A stretch of 64,000 nucleotides of DNA, from positions 186,001 to 250,000 of the forward strand of contig CAJXNP010000008.1 of the NCBI GenBank assembly GCA_913057175.1. Reading direction: 5' to 3'. This document shows, piece after piece, positions 17,980 to 26,790 of this stretch. The first letter of the stretch is position 1, and the number at the start of each line of letters is the position of its first letter. The notes beneath the pieces are model-generated. The model saw only the letters and a program-made list of their open reading frames with translations, had not been told where the DNA came from and did no database searches. Source of the DNA: an uncultured Cytophagales bacterium (GTDB lineage Bacteria > Bacteroidota > Bacteroidia > Cytophagales > Cyclobacteriaceae). A program made the position numbers and the translations under genes.

Positions 17980-18513
17980 CTATTCCTCAAAAGGCCTATA
18001 ATCAAAGTTTGTATTGATTGTGTACCAACATAAATAGTAGTAGAAAAATCTATCTAAATTATCAGAGGCAATGTCTTTTATTAATACTTTCAAATCCTTT
18101 TCCTTAATTTCTTTTTCACTAATTAAAGGGAATGGAATTTTAAGTATTTTCTCATATAGAGCCTTCTTATTGCTACCTGAAAAGTCTTTCTCAAATACGC
18201 ATTCACGAATAATAATATAATTTGTAGGAGAAAAAAAGTTCCAGGAATTTGAATTCTCAAGCCATACCATATATGGATTTATTCTAATTTCGTGTGTTCT
18301 CAGCTTAAAATATACATCAGCGTAGCTATTTGAATTCAAGCGATTGACGAGTCCCTTTTCTACGAAAACACTATCTATTTTATCAAAAATTTCAATAGCT
18401 AAGGGTATTCTATCGCAGAGACATTCATATGCTTGCTGCCCACCAACTTTATTTGAATTGCATGAAAACGACACTTGAAGAATAAAAAGAAGGAGATAAA
18501 ATCTAATCATCAT
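17980..18513 (-). CDS. Hypothetical secreted or lipoprotein, AT-rich
   Basis: Unrecognised family. From the ATG at 18513 the protein starts MMIRFYLLLFILQVSFSC, a hydrophobic signal ending in a cysteine that may be lipidated, although the residues before it (SFSC) fit the lipobox poorly. The mature part of about 160 residues has ECLCD near its start and is rich in aromatic and charged residues, with no membrane segment. The frame is open upstream to 18561 but that would put 16 residues ahead of the signal. AT content is high like the neighbouring orphan gene. Function is unknown. Confidence 0.6.
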   Translation of the reverse strand: MMIRFYLLLFILQVSFSCNSNKVGGQQAYECLCDRIPLAIEIFDKIDSVFVEKGLVNRLNSNSYADVYFKLRTHEIRINPYMVWLENSNSWNFFSPTNYIIIRECVFEKDFSGSNKKALYEKILKIPFPLISEKEIKEKDLKVLIKDIASDNLDRFFYYYLCWYTINTNFDYRPFEE

Positions 18514-18629
18514 TCGCACATTATTAAGAAGCATTAAATCTGATTTGATTCCAATATACATTCAACTTTTTCTATTACGGAATCGGTTAATTTAATTAAA
18601 TTGAAACTTGAAATAATGAACTTTTAAAA

Positions 18630-18995
18630 GTGAAATACTTTTTTCTTTTTCTGGGAATTTTATTCGTTTTGTTTGCCATTGTTCAACTTAATGATCCTGA
18701 TCCTTTTATATGGTTTCTCATTTACATGTCAACAGCTGCCATTTGTTTCCTTGCATTTCGTAATATTTTCTTTCCCCTCGGCACCATGCTTTTCGCTCTG
18801 CTGGCATTCATCTGGGCGATCATCTTATTTCCCCCTTCAATATCGGACTGGTGGCAGTTGGAAGAGGAGTCTAAATCCCTGCAAATGAAGATGCCCGGGA
18901 TAGAGGAAGCGCGGGAATCGATGGGTTTGATCATTTGCGCAATCTCCTTATTTGTGATCTGGCTGAGAGGTAGAAAAGTGAAGAAAACCACGTAA
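18630..18995 (+). CDS. Small membrane protein, transmembrane-220-like family
   Basis: A 121-residue integral membrane protein of unknown function starting at a GTG (18630). It has three or four hydrophobic helices (about residues 3-18, 28-45, 50-68 and 98-112). The segment QLNDPDPFIWFLIYM after the first helix is the recognisable signature of the transmembrane-220 family. It stands divergently from the AT-rich orphan gene with a 68-bp gap to that gene's longest frame (ATG 18561) and precedes map by 60 bp. Confidence 0.75.
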   Translation: MKYFFLFLGILFVLFAIVQLNDPDPFIWFLIYMSTAAICFLAFRNIFFPLGTMLFALLAFIWAIILFPPSISDWWQLEEESKSLQMKMPGIEEARESMGLIICAISLFVIWLRGRKVKKTT

Positions 18996-19022
18996 CTGTC
19001 CTCCCGTTTAAAATAGTCTTAT

Positions 19023-19030
19023 TAACTTTG
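19023..19030 (+). promoter_or_regulatory. map promoter -7 element
   Basis: TAACTTTG matches TAnnTTTG and lies 25 nt before the map ATG. No -33 element at 19-nt spacing. Confidence 0.5.
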
Positions 19031-19055
19031 CCGTTCATACTTCAAAATTGATAGA

Positions 19056-19841
19056 ATGATATATTACAAAACACGGGAAGAAATTGAACTAATCAGGGAA
19101 AGTGCACAGATCGTCAGCAAAGCTCTTGGCATGCTGGCAACAGAAATAAAACCCGGAGTAACGAGTTTGTATCTGGATCAACTTGCCGAATCATTCATTC
19201 GTGATCATGGTGGTGAACCAGGCTTTTTAGGTTACAATGGCTTTCCAAATTCTCTCTGTACTTCTGTGAATGAACAGGTCGTCCATGGTATCCCAAATGA
19301 TAAACCCTTACTGGAAGGTGATATCATTTCTATCGATTGCGGAGTAAAGAAAAATGGTTTTTTTGGAGATCACGCCTATACCTTCACGGTTGGAGAAGTG
19401 GCACCGGAAGTTCTCAAACTCTTGAAAGTAACAAAAGAAAGTCTCTACCTGGGAATTGAACAAATAGTAAAAGGAAACAGGATCGGAGACATCAGCTTTG
19501 CGATACAATACCATACAGAAAAAAAGAACGGTTACGGAGTCGTTCGTGAGTTGGTTGGGCATGGTGTTGGGAAAAACCTGCACGAATCACCTGAACTTCC
19601 TAATTATGGCAAAAGAGGCCGCGGACCGGTTATAAAGGAAGGACTTGTTCTTGCCATTGAACCCATGATCAACCTGGGAACCCACAAAGTCAAACAGTTA
19701 AGCGATGGCTGGACGATTGTGACTCAGGACGGCAGACCATCGGCTCATTTTGAACACAATGTAGCCGTAGTGGATGGTAAGCCGGAAATACTTTCCACAT
19801 TTGAATTCATCGAAGAAGCCCTGGAGGTCGTCCAATACTAA
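19056..19841 (+). CDS. map: Methionine aminopeptidase, type I
   Basis: Removes the initiator methionine from nascent proteins. The 261-residue protein contains the metal ligands in order: D of DCGVKKNGFFGDHAY (two aspartates), H in GHGVGKNLHESP, E in AIEPM and E in HFEHNVAV. The upstream substrate-pocket motif VHGIPND is also present. Length fits type I without an N-terminal zinc-finger extension. The stop codon overlaps the start of the Nudix gene by 1 bp, so the two form a translationally coupled pair. Its usual ribosomal-operon neighbours are absent here, so this may be one of two map copies. Confidence 0.97.
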   Translation: MIYYKTREEIELIRESAQIVSKALGMLATEIKPGVTSLYLDQLAESFIRDHGGEPGFLGYNGFPNSLCTSVNEQVVHGIPNDKPLLEGDIISIDCGVKKNGFFGDHAYTFTVGEVAPEVLKLLKVTKESLYLGIEQIVKGNRIGDISFAIQYHTEKKNGYGVVRELVGHGVGKNLHESPELPNYGKRGRGPVIKEGLVLAIEPMINLGTHKVKQLSDGWTIVTQDGRPSAHFEHNVAVVDGKPEILSTFEFIEEALEVVQY

Positions 19842-20389
19842 TGAATTTTTGTAGCAATTGCGGATCAGAACAACTGGTTTTCAAAGTCCCTGAGGGCGAC
19901 ACCTACAAAAGATTCATTTGCGGGAATTGCAAAACCATTCATTACCAAAACCCAAGGATCATTGTCGGCTGTCTTGCAACCTGGGAAGATAAGATCCTCA
20001 TTTGCAAAAGAAATATCGAACCGCGATTTGGACTGTGGAACCTTCCGGCAGGATTTATGGAAAACGGAGAAAAAGCGGAAGATGGTGCGTTGCGGGAAAC
20101 GTTTGAAGAGTCAAGAGCTGAAGTAGATATCATAAAACTTCATGCCGTATTCAGCCTGCCAAATGTCAACCAGGTTTACCTTCATTTTTACGGAAGGCTC
20201 AAAGAACCTAAATTCAGCATTACTCCTGAAAGTTCGGAAGTGAGATTATTCACAATTGATGAAATTCCATGGGACCAAATTGCCTTTCATTCTACCACGT
20301 TCGCCCTGGAAAAATACATCGAATTTGGTCCGGACTATTCCGGAGTTCATATCGGAAGCTACGAGAAAAAGAAGAGGTGGGTGAATTGA
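19841..20389 (+). CDS. Nudix hydrolase with N-terminal zinc ribbon
   Basis: Hydrolyses a nucleoside-diphosphate-linked substrate; which one is unknown. The 182-residue protein starts MNFCSNCGSEQ with a second pair of cysteines in CGNCKTIHYQNP, a four-cysteine zinc ribbon as in NudC/NADH-pyrophosphatase relatives. The Nudix box reads GFMENGEKAEDGALRETFEE followed by SRAEV, so the usual glycine of the E-E-x-G end is an arginine. The start is fixed by the 1-bp overlap with map. It converges on infB with a 58-bp gap. ADP-ribose or NADH pyrophosphatase activity is possible. Confidence 0.9.
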   Translation: MNFCSNCGSEQLVFKVPEGDTYKRFICGNCKTIHYQNPRIIVGCLATWEDKILICKRNIEPRFGLWNLPAGFMENGEKAEDGALRETFEESRAEVDIIKLHAVFSLPNVNQVYLHFYGRLKEPKFSITPESSEVRLFTIDEIPWDQIAFHSTTFALEKYIEFGPDYSGVHIGSYEKKKRWVN

Positions 20390-20447
20390 TAACAGGGAAC
20401 CGGAAACAATTAAGGCTCCCCTCCTTATTCCATGTTTTTAATTCTTG

Positions 20448-23216
20448 CTAAAGTTTTCTCTTTACTTCTCTCTGTTCGAATGGCTCGATGATATCTCCCA
20501 CTTTGACATCATTGAAGTTCTTGATACTGATACCGCACTCAAAACCGTTTTTCACTTCATTGACATCCTCCTTGAATCTCTTCAAAGCTGCAATTTCACC
20601 CGTGTAAACCACAATACCATCGCGAATTAAGCGGATCTCATTTTGACGTTTAATATAACCTTCAGTCACCATGCACCCGGCTACTGTACCAATTTTGGAT
20701 ATTTTGAATACTTCTCTTACTTCAACGTTTCCAAGGATGACTTCTTCAATTTCAGGAGCTAACAAACCTTCCATTGCATCCTTGATCTCATTGATCGCAT
20801 CGTAGATCACTGAGTAAAGCCGGATCTCAATTTCTTCATTTTCAGCAATTCTTCTGGCTGCAGCAGATGGCCTTACCTGGAAACCAACGATGATGGCATC
20901 AGAAGCCGACGCAAGCAGAACGTCTGATTCTGAAATCTGACCAACAGCTTTATGAATGATGTTTACCTGAACCTCGGCGGTTGATAATTTTAACAATGAG
21001 TCGCTCAATGCCTCAATCGAGCCATCCACATCCCCTTTTACAATGATGTTGAGTTCCTTAAAGGAACCAATTGCTAACCTTCGACCAATTTCATCAAGCG
21101 TAATATGCTTTTTCGTTCGCAGGTTTTGTTCACGTAAGATCTGTCCTCTCTTCACAGCAATTTCTCTTGCTTCGCGCTCAGATTCCATTACGTTGATCTT
21201 ATCACCCGCCTGTGGAGCACCATCAAGACCCAAAACAAGCACAGGCGTCGAAGGAACAGCTTTTTCCACTTTTTTACCTCTATGATCAAACATAGCCTTC
21301 ACCCTACCGTAATGGGCTCCGGCTAAAATCACATCTCCCATTTCCAGCGTTCCATTCTGAATCAAGACGGTAGCTACATATCCTCTACCTTTGTCCAGCT
21401 CAGCCTCCACGACAGTACCAACGGCTGGCCTGTCCGGATTGGCTTTCAGTTCGAGGAGTTCTGCCTCCAGTAATATCTTCTCGAGCAAATCGTCTATTCC
21501 CTGACCTGACTTGGCCGAAATTTCCTGAGATTGGTATTTACCTCCCCAATCTTCCACCAAAATATTGATGTTAGCTAACTCCTCTTTGATCTTATCTGGA
21601 TTAGCATTCGGTTTGTCCACTTTGTTGATTGCGATGATAATGGGTACATCTGCTACCTGGGCGTGATTGATTGCTTCTTTGGTCTGAGGCATAACTGCAT
21701 CATCCGCGGCAACAACGATCACAACAATATCTGTCAGTTTCGCTCCGCGTGCCCTCATGGCAGTAAATGCTTCGTGACCTGGTGTATCCAAAAAGGCGAT
21801 TCGCTTTCCACTATCCGTCATCACATCATAAGCACCAATGTGCTGGGTAATACCTCCTGCTTCACCTTCTGTTACTTTTGCACTCCTGATGTAGTCCAGC
21901 AATGATGTTTTACCGTGGTCAACGTGCCCCATAATGGTGACAATTGGAGCTCTTTCCGATAGATCTTCTTCTTTATCTTCTTCTTCAATAACATCCGTTT
22001 CGTCTTCCTCATTTTTAAACTGAACGTTATAGCCAAACTCATCCGTGATGAAGGTAATTGCCTCAGCATCCAATCGCTGATTGATGGATACAAACATTCC
22101 CAGGCTCAGACAAGTTGAAATGACATCATTGACATTGACATTCATCATCGATGCCAGGTCATTGGCTGAAATGAACTCTGTTACTTTTAGGGTTTTTGAT
22201 TCTTCTTTTTGCTTCTGTAGCTCTTCCTCGTGTGCTTCAGCGACAGCCGATCGTTTTTCCCTTCGATACTTAGACCTGTTGGCTCCTCCTCCTTTGCCAC
22301 CACTTAACTTAGCAAGTGTTGCCTTAATTTGTTCCTGGATTTCTTTATCAGATAGTTCTTCCTTTTTAGGAGCTCTTCCTCCCCTTCCTTTTTGTTGTCT
22401 TCGTCTTCTGTCTCCTCCTTCTCCTGAATCGGGTCTTGAATCCCTATCCCGTCGCTGACCTTCAGCAAATTCCCTTTTTATTCTCTTTCTCGGTCTTTTT
22501 TTCTTGCTATCGGAAGAAGATTCCTTGTCAGAAGAAGCTATTGGCTTTTCTTCCTTCTTTTCCTTTTTCTCAGGCAAATCAATTTTACCGACAACCTTTA
22601 ATCCCTTCAGTGTTTCAGCTTTTGCTTCAATAACTTCTGAAGGTGTTTTTTTCTCCTTCTCTTCTTTCACTTCTTCTTCTGGAGCTTCTTGTTCTTCTTT
22701 TTTCTCCTCCTTTACTTCCTCAGCCTTGGGTTCCTCTTTTACGACTTCTGCTTCTTTCTTTTCTTCAACTTCAGGCTTTTTCTCTTCCTTTATTTCCTCT
22801 TTCGGCTTTTCTTTCTTTTGGTCAAGATCAATCTTTCCAACTACTTTTATACCCTGTAATTTATGAGATTCAGGTTTTACAATTTCCTCATCCTCTTCTT
22901 TAGAAAGTTTTTCTGTGGCAACATTCTTAATCAGGATTTCCTCCTCATCATCAGGCTCATTGGTTTTATCTTCATCTTCGGCATCGATCACCACCTTACC
23001 TGATAATTTAGTTCCTATTTGCAAGCCAGAAGCTTCCTCTTTGTCATGAGCAGAATCGGCAAATTCCTTTGATAACAATTGAATTTGCTCTTCAGTAATC
23101 TTGAAATTCGGGTTGTCTTCTACCTTGTAGCCTTTTTCTTCCAGAAAATCCAATATGGTATTCTTACCGATGTTGAATTTTCTGGAAACCTGACTAAGTC
23201 TCATAACTGCTGCCAT
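20448..23216 (-). CDS. infB: Translation initiation factor IF-2
   Basis: GTPase that recruits initiator tRNA to the 30S subunit. The 922-residue protein opens with the IF2 N-terminal helix-turn ([20 protein letters not shown]), followed by a long acidic/basic disordered linker (about residues 60-340, many KEE and EEK runs). It then has the G domain with GHVDHGKTS (near 430), DTPGHEAF and [10 protein letters not shown], and domains II-IV. It is the last gene of rimP-nusA-infB. The low-complexity linker gives spurious Ser/Phe-rich frames on the opposite strand. Confidence 0.98.
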   Translation of the reverse strand: MAAVMRLSQVSRKFNIGKNTILDFLEEKGYKVEDNPNFKITEEQIQLLSKEFADSAHDKEEASGLQIGTKLSGKVVIDAEDEDKTNEPDDEEEILIKNVATEKLSKEEDEEIVKPESHKLQGIKVVGKIDLDQKKEKPKEEIKEEKKPEVEEKKEAEVVKEEPKAEEVKEEKKEEQEAPEEEVKEEKEKKTPSEVIEAKAETLKGLKVVGKIDLPEKKEKKEEKPIASSDKESSSDSKKKRPRKRIKREFAEGQRRDRDSRPDSGEGGDRRRRQQKGRGGRAPKKEELSDKEIQEQIKATLAKLSGGKGGGANRSKYRREKRSAVAEAHEEELQKQKEESKTLKVTEFISANDLASMMNVNVNDVISTCLSLGMFVSINQRLDAEAITFITDEFGYNVQFKNEEDETDVIEEEDKEEDLSERAPIVTIMGHVDHGKTSLLDYIRSAKVTEGEAGGITQHIGAYDVMTDSGKRIAFLDTPGHEAFTAMRARGAKLTDIVVIVVAADDAVMPQTKEAINHAQVADVPIIIAINKVDKPNANPDKIKEELANINILVEDWGGKYQSQEISAKSGQGIDDLLEKILLEAELLELKANPDRPAVGTVVEAELDKGRGYVATVLIQNGTLEMGDVILAGAHYGRVKAMFDHRGKKVEKAVPSTPVLVLGLDGAPQAGDKINVMESEREAREIAVKRGQILREQNLRTKKHITLDEIGRRLAIGSFKELNIIVKGDVDGSIEALSDSLLKLSTAEVQVNIIHKAVGQISESDVLLASASDAIIVGFQVRPSAAARRIAENEEIEIRLYSVIYDAINEIKDAMEGLLAPEIEEVILGNVEVREVFKISKIGTVAGCMVTEGYIKRQNEIRLIRDGIVVYTGEIAALKRFKEDVNEVKNGFECGISIKNFNDVKVGDIIEPFEQREVKRKL

Positions 23217-23238
23217 AATATCGATGCCTTTCTTTTAA

Positions 23239-24489
23239 TTATTTTTCAAATTCCTGGTTTAATATTTTTACAACTTCAGCAATTGTTTCCTCTTCCAGGT
23301 CTGTTCTCCTGGCGAGCTCTTCAAAACTTAAGGCAAGAATACTTTTGGCTGAGTCTAAACCAATCCTTTTGAATTCATCGATGATCCAGTCTTCGATTTC
23401 ATCTGCAAATTCTTCCAAATCCACATCTTCTTCCACCTCAACACCTTCGAGATCTCTGAATACATCGATTTCAAACCCAACCAGCCTGCTGGCTAACTTA
23501 ATATTATATCCGCCTTTACCAATTGCCAAAGAAACCTGATCCGGTTTCAGAAACACTGAAACTCTTTTGTTTTCCGAATCAATGGTCATATTTGTAATTT
23601 TTGCCGGACTCAAAGCCCTGGCGATATATAGCTCAACATTGTCTGTGAAATTGATCACATCAATGTTTTCATTTTGCAATTCACGTACAATGGAGTGGAT
23701 CCTGGAGCCTTTCATACCCACACACGCACCAACAGGGTCGATGCGATCGTCGTAAGATTCTACAGCTACTTTCGCACGCTCTCCGGGTTCTCTTACTACA
23801 TTTTTAATCGTAATCAAACCGTCAAATACCTCCGGCACTTCATTTTCAAACAACCTTTCCAAAAACTTCGGAGAAGTCCTGGATAGTACAATCCGGGGGT
23901 TTCCATTCACCATTTCCACACGATGAACAATGGCCCTGACGGTATCTCCTTTTCGGAATTTATCTTTATGAATCTGCTCAGACTTTGGCAGGATCAATTC
24001 ATTGCCTTCGCCATCGATCAGTAAGATCTCCTTACTCAAAAGCTGATATACTTCTCCTATAATGATCTCACCTACCAGGTCTTTATACTTGTGGAATAAG
24101 TTGTCCTTCTCAAGGTCTTTTACTTTTTGAATAAGTGTCTGACGGGCGGTCATTACCGCTCTACGTCCAAAATCCTCTAATTTAATTTCTTCTGCCACTT
24201 CTTCTCCGATCTCAAAATCGGGCTCGATCTTAATTGCTTCAGACAAGCTGATCTTATCATGATCCCAGATATCTTCGGAATTATCATCAACAATTTCCCT
24301 GAACCTCCAGATTTCCAAATCTCCTTTGTCAGCGTTAATGATAATATCAAAATTATCATCCACCTTGTATTTCCTTCTGATCATGGTGCGGAAAACATCT
24401 TCAAGAATTCTGATCATCGTCGGACGATCGATGTTTTTCTGTCTGGCAAAGTCTGCGAAAGACTCAATTAAATTACTTCCACTATCCAT
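23239..24489 (-). CDS. nusA: Transcription termination/antitermination protein NusA
   Basis: RNA-polymerase-associated factor that modulates pausing, intrinsic termination and antitermination. The 416-residue protein has the N-terminal polymerase-binding domain, an S1 domain (around residues 130-205), and KH domains with the signatures PVGACVGMKGSRIHSIVREL and SLAIGKGGYNIKLAS. A short acidic C-terminal segment follows with one helix-hairpin region (ILALSFEELARRTDLEE). It lacks the second proteobacterial acidic repeat, as is usual in Bacteroidota. It lies 9 bp downstream of rimP and 22 bp upstream of infB. Confidence 0.97.
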   Translation of the reverse strand: MDSGSNLIESFADFARQKNIDRPTMIRILEDVFRTMIRRKYKVDDNFDIIINADKGDLEIWRFREIVDDNSEDIWDHDKISLSEAIKIEPDFEIGEEVAEEIKLEDFGRRAVMTARQTLIQKVKDLEKDNLFHKYKDLVGEIIIGEVYQLLSKEILLIDGEGNELILPKSEQIHKDKFRKGDTVRAIVHRVEMVNGNPRIVLSRTSPKFLERLFENEVPEVFDGLITIKNVVREPGERAKVAVESYDDRIDPVGACVGMKGSRIHSIVRELQNENIDVINFTDNVELYIARALSPAKITNMTIDSENKRVSVFLKPDQVSLAIGKGGYNIKLASRLVGFEIDVFRDLEGVEVEEDVDLEEFADEIEDWIIDEFKRIGLDSAKSILALSFEELARRTDLEEETIAEVVKILNQEFEK

Positions 24490-24498
24490 TGTAGTTGT

Positions 24499-24954
24499 TT
24501 AAAATGATACCAAAACATTTGCTTTTTCAATTTCATCAAAAGGTATTTCTACCTCGCTGTAATCTTTATTTTTTTTATCCTTACTTTCCTTCTTTAATAC
24601 AATGCTGTTTTCACTGACATTCAAAAGCTCTCCTTTTATCAATTCGCCACTAGTCTTTATTTTTAATTTCCTGCCAATGTTTTTTACATACTGTCGCTTG
24701 GATGATAATGGATGATCCAATCCCGGAGAAGAAACTTCCAGAGTATACTTTCCTTTGATCAAATCCCGCTCTTCGATCGATGAACCTATTTTCCTGCTAA
24801 TTTCTGCACATTCATCAATATTGATCCCTTTATCACCATCTAAAAGAACGATCATTTTTTGAGCACCACTATGCCCGCTTATCTTAAAATCTACCAGAAA
24901 TAGATCTTCTCTGTTCCCGATAGTTTTCAATATGATTTCCTTTACTGCTTCCAC
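24499..24954 (-). CDS. rimP: Ribosome maturation factor RimP
   Basis: Needed for maturation of the 30S ribosomal subunit. The roughly 151-residue product shows the RimP core: LVDFKISGHSGAQKMIVLLDGDKGINIDEC and YTLEVSSPGLDHPL, which are the strongest landmarks (given here in pieces). The GTG at 24954 (VEAVKEIILKTIG) is preferred as start because family members begin here. The longer open frame to 25017 begins inside the promoter element, and an intrinsic-terminator-like hairpin lies between. It is first in the rimP-nusA-infB operon. Confidence 0.92.
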   Translation of the reverse strand: MEAVKEIILKTIGNREDLFLVDFKISGHSGAQKMIVLLDGDKGINIDECAEISRKIGSSIEERDLIKGKYTLEVSSPGLDHPLSSKRQYVKNIGRKLKIKTSGELIKGELLNVSENSIVLKKESKDKKNKDYSEVEIPFDEIEKANVLVSF

Positions 24955-24967
24955 AAATTTTTGTATG

Positions 24968-24989
24968 AAAAAAGGGGACTTTTGCCCCC
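24968..24989 (-). terminator. Putative attenuator hairpin in rimP-nusA-infB leader
   Basis: On the minus strand GGGGGC (24989-24984), AAAA loop, GTCCCC (24979-24974), then six Ts (24973-24968). The stem is six pairs including one G-T wobble. It lies about 20 nt after the predicted transcript start and 13 nt before the rimP GTG, so it would terminate within the leader of the operon rather than at its end. Confidence 0.65.
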
Positions 24990-25014
24990 TCTGAACATTG
25001 CTTAAAAGCTGCCG

Positions 25015-25045
25015 CAAAGTTATCTAAATAAATATTCAAATCAAA
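25015..25045 (-). promoter_or_regulatory. rimP-nusA-infB promoter, perfect Bacteroidota consensus
   Basis: The minus strand has TTTG (25045-25042), a 19-nt spacer, and TAACTTTG (25022-25015), matching TTTG-N19-TAnnTTTG exactly. Transcription should begin near 25009, giving a leader of about 55 nt that contains the hairpin at 24989-24968. Confidence 0.8.
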
Positions 25046-25290
25046 TAGTATTGAGTTTTTTAAGAATTTATCAGAAGTCAGCACAACACTTTGTTAGCAA
25101 TCTCTTATTTGACCAATGGACCTATTCCCTTATGTCCTTATAATAGGAAAATAAATTGATAAGCAATCTTGAATCTCCACATGAGAAAATGATTCAAATG
25201 TTAGATGACTTTTTGAAACCAGGTTTTATACCGAACAAATGCATTTTATGTTTAGAAAAATAAATTTCATTTTAATCTATCGTATTTTAC

Positions 25291-25298
25291 TAAATTTG
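25291..25298 (+). promoter_or_regulatory. cysS promoter -7 element, nearly leaderless
   Basis: TAAATTTG matches TAnnTTTG and ends 4 nt before the cysS ATG at 25303. If used, transcription would begin at or next to the start codon. Confidence 0.45.
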
Positions 25299-25302
25299 CG
25301 GC

Positions 25303-26790
25303 ATGCAGTCACAGCTTAGAATTCAAAATTCGCTTACGAAGAAAAAGGAAGTGTTTGAGCCCCTCAATCCTCCCAATGTCGGGATGTATGTGTGCGGTCC
25401 AACGGTATATAGCGAAGTTCACCTGGGAAATGTCCGTACTTTCCTATGTTTCGATGTGATTTACAGGTATTTACAATACCTGGGATACAAAGTCAGGTAC
25501 GTCAGAAATATCACGGATGTCGGCCACCTGGTCGATGATGCGGATGATGGGGAAGACAAAATAGGGAAAAAGGCAAAACTGGAAAACCTGGAACCGATGG
25601 AGGTTGTTCAGAAATACACGAACAACTTCCACAGTGTGATGCACCAATTTAATATTCTCGATCCCGATATCGAACCAAGCGCGACCGGACACATTGTTGA
25701 ACAGATAGATGCCATTAAAAAGCTGATTGATTGTGGAATGGCCTACCAGACAAATGGATCAGTCTACTTTGATGTAGAGAAATATAATAAGGATAGTCAC
25801 TATGGCATCCTTTCCGGTCGGGTACTGGAAGATTTGATATCCGGAACCAGGGATTTGGATGCACAGGACGATAAGAGAAGTCCATACGATTTCGCCCTTT
25901 GGAAAAAAGCTGCCGGAGGACATATCATGCGATGGAATTCTCCATGGGGGCAAGGATTCCCGGGTTGGCATCTCGAGTGTTCCGTGATGAGTACCAAATA
26001 CCTTGGAGAAACTTTTGATATCCATGGAGGAGGTATGGATCTGAAATTTCCTCATCACGAGTGCGAAATTGCCCAGTCAAAAACTTTTAATGGTGTAGAT
26101 CCGGTTAAATACTGGATCCATTCCAATATGCTGACTGTAAACGGGCAGAAAATGAGCAAATCGCTGGGAAACTCTTTTCTACCACACGAGCTTTTTGAAG
26201 GGACGCATGAGTTGTTGGACCAGGCTTACAGCCCGATGACCGTTCGCTTTTTCATGCTTCAATCACACTACGCCAGCACATTGGATTTTTCTAACGATGC
26301 GCTGAAAGCGGCAGCAAAGGGTTACAAGAAGTTGATGAATGGACTTAAAATTGCCAAATCGTTAACCTATCAGAAGGAAGATGTGGAGGTTAATGAAAAA
26401 GCCGTTCAGCAGATTAACCAGATCATGGAAAACTGCTTTCATGCCATGAATGACGATTTTAACACAGCTTTAGCCATTGGCCATCTTTTCAATTTGCTGA
26501 AAAAGATCAATTCTATTTCTACCAATAATCTCAAGACTGCTGAATTAGGTCGGGAAGTATTTGATAAAATGATCAGGTTTTACCAGGAGTTTGTTGAGGA
26601 TGTATTAGGTTTGGAGGAAGAAAAACTGAATAATTCCGAAGGCATTTTGGACATCTTAATGAAGTTATATTCAGAAGCAAAGGATCACAAAAACTATGAA
26701 AAAGTTGATGAAATAAGGGCGAGCCTAAAAGGACAGGGCATTGTGCTGAAAGATATGAAAAATAAAATTGACTGGGCGTACGAGGAATGA
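25303..26790 (+). CDS. cysS: Cysteine--tRNA ligase
   Basis: Class Ia synthetase that charges tRNA-Cys. The 495-residue protein shows MYVCGPTVYSEVHLGNVR, with the zinc-ligand cysteine and the HIGH-type motif HLGN from H40. It also has the zinc-site residues in GWHLECS and FPHHECEIAQS, and KMSKS at 283-287. Length is normal. The ATG at 25303 is where the family begins and lies only 4 nt beyond a promoter element. The stop overlaps the start of the M28 peptidase gene (ATGA), so the two are coupled, though no functional link is obvious. Confidence 0.98.
   Translation: MQSQLRIQNSLTKKKEVFEPLNPPNVGMYVCGPTVYSEVHLGNVRTFLCFDVIYRYLQYLGYKVRYVRNITDVGHLVDDADDGEDKIGKKAKLENLEPMEVVQKYTNNFHSVMHQFNILDPDIEPSATGHIVEQIDAIKKLIDCGMAYQTNGSVYFDVEKYNKDSHYGILSGRVLEDLISGTRDLDAQDDKRSPYDFALWKKAAGGHIMRWNSPWGQGFPGWHLECSVMSTKYLGETFDIHGGGMDLKFPHHECEIAQSKTFNGVDPVKYWIHSNMLTVNGQKMSKSLGNSFLPHELFEGTHELLDQAYSPMTVRFFMLQSHYASTLDFSNDALKAAAKGYKKLMNGLKIAKSLTYQKEDVEVNEKAVQQINQIMENCFHAMNDDFNTALAIGHLFNLLKKINSISTNNLKTAELGREVFDKMIRFYQEFVEDVLGLEEEKLNNSEGILDILMKLYSEAKDHKNYEKVDEIRASLKGQGIVLKDMKNKIDWAYEE

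Noticed and set aside
22504-22866. Ser/Phe-rich open frames on the plus strand opposite infB
   Set aside because: They mirror the low-complexity KEE-rich linker of infB on the other strand, with no promoter or family signal.
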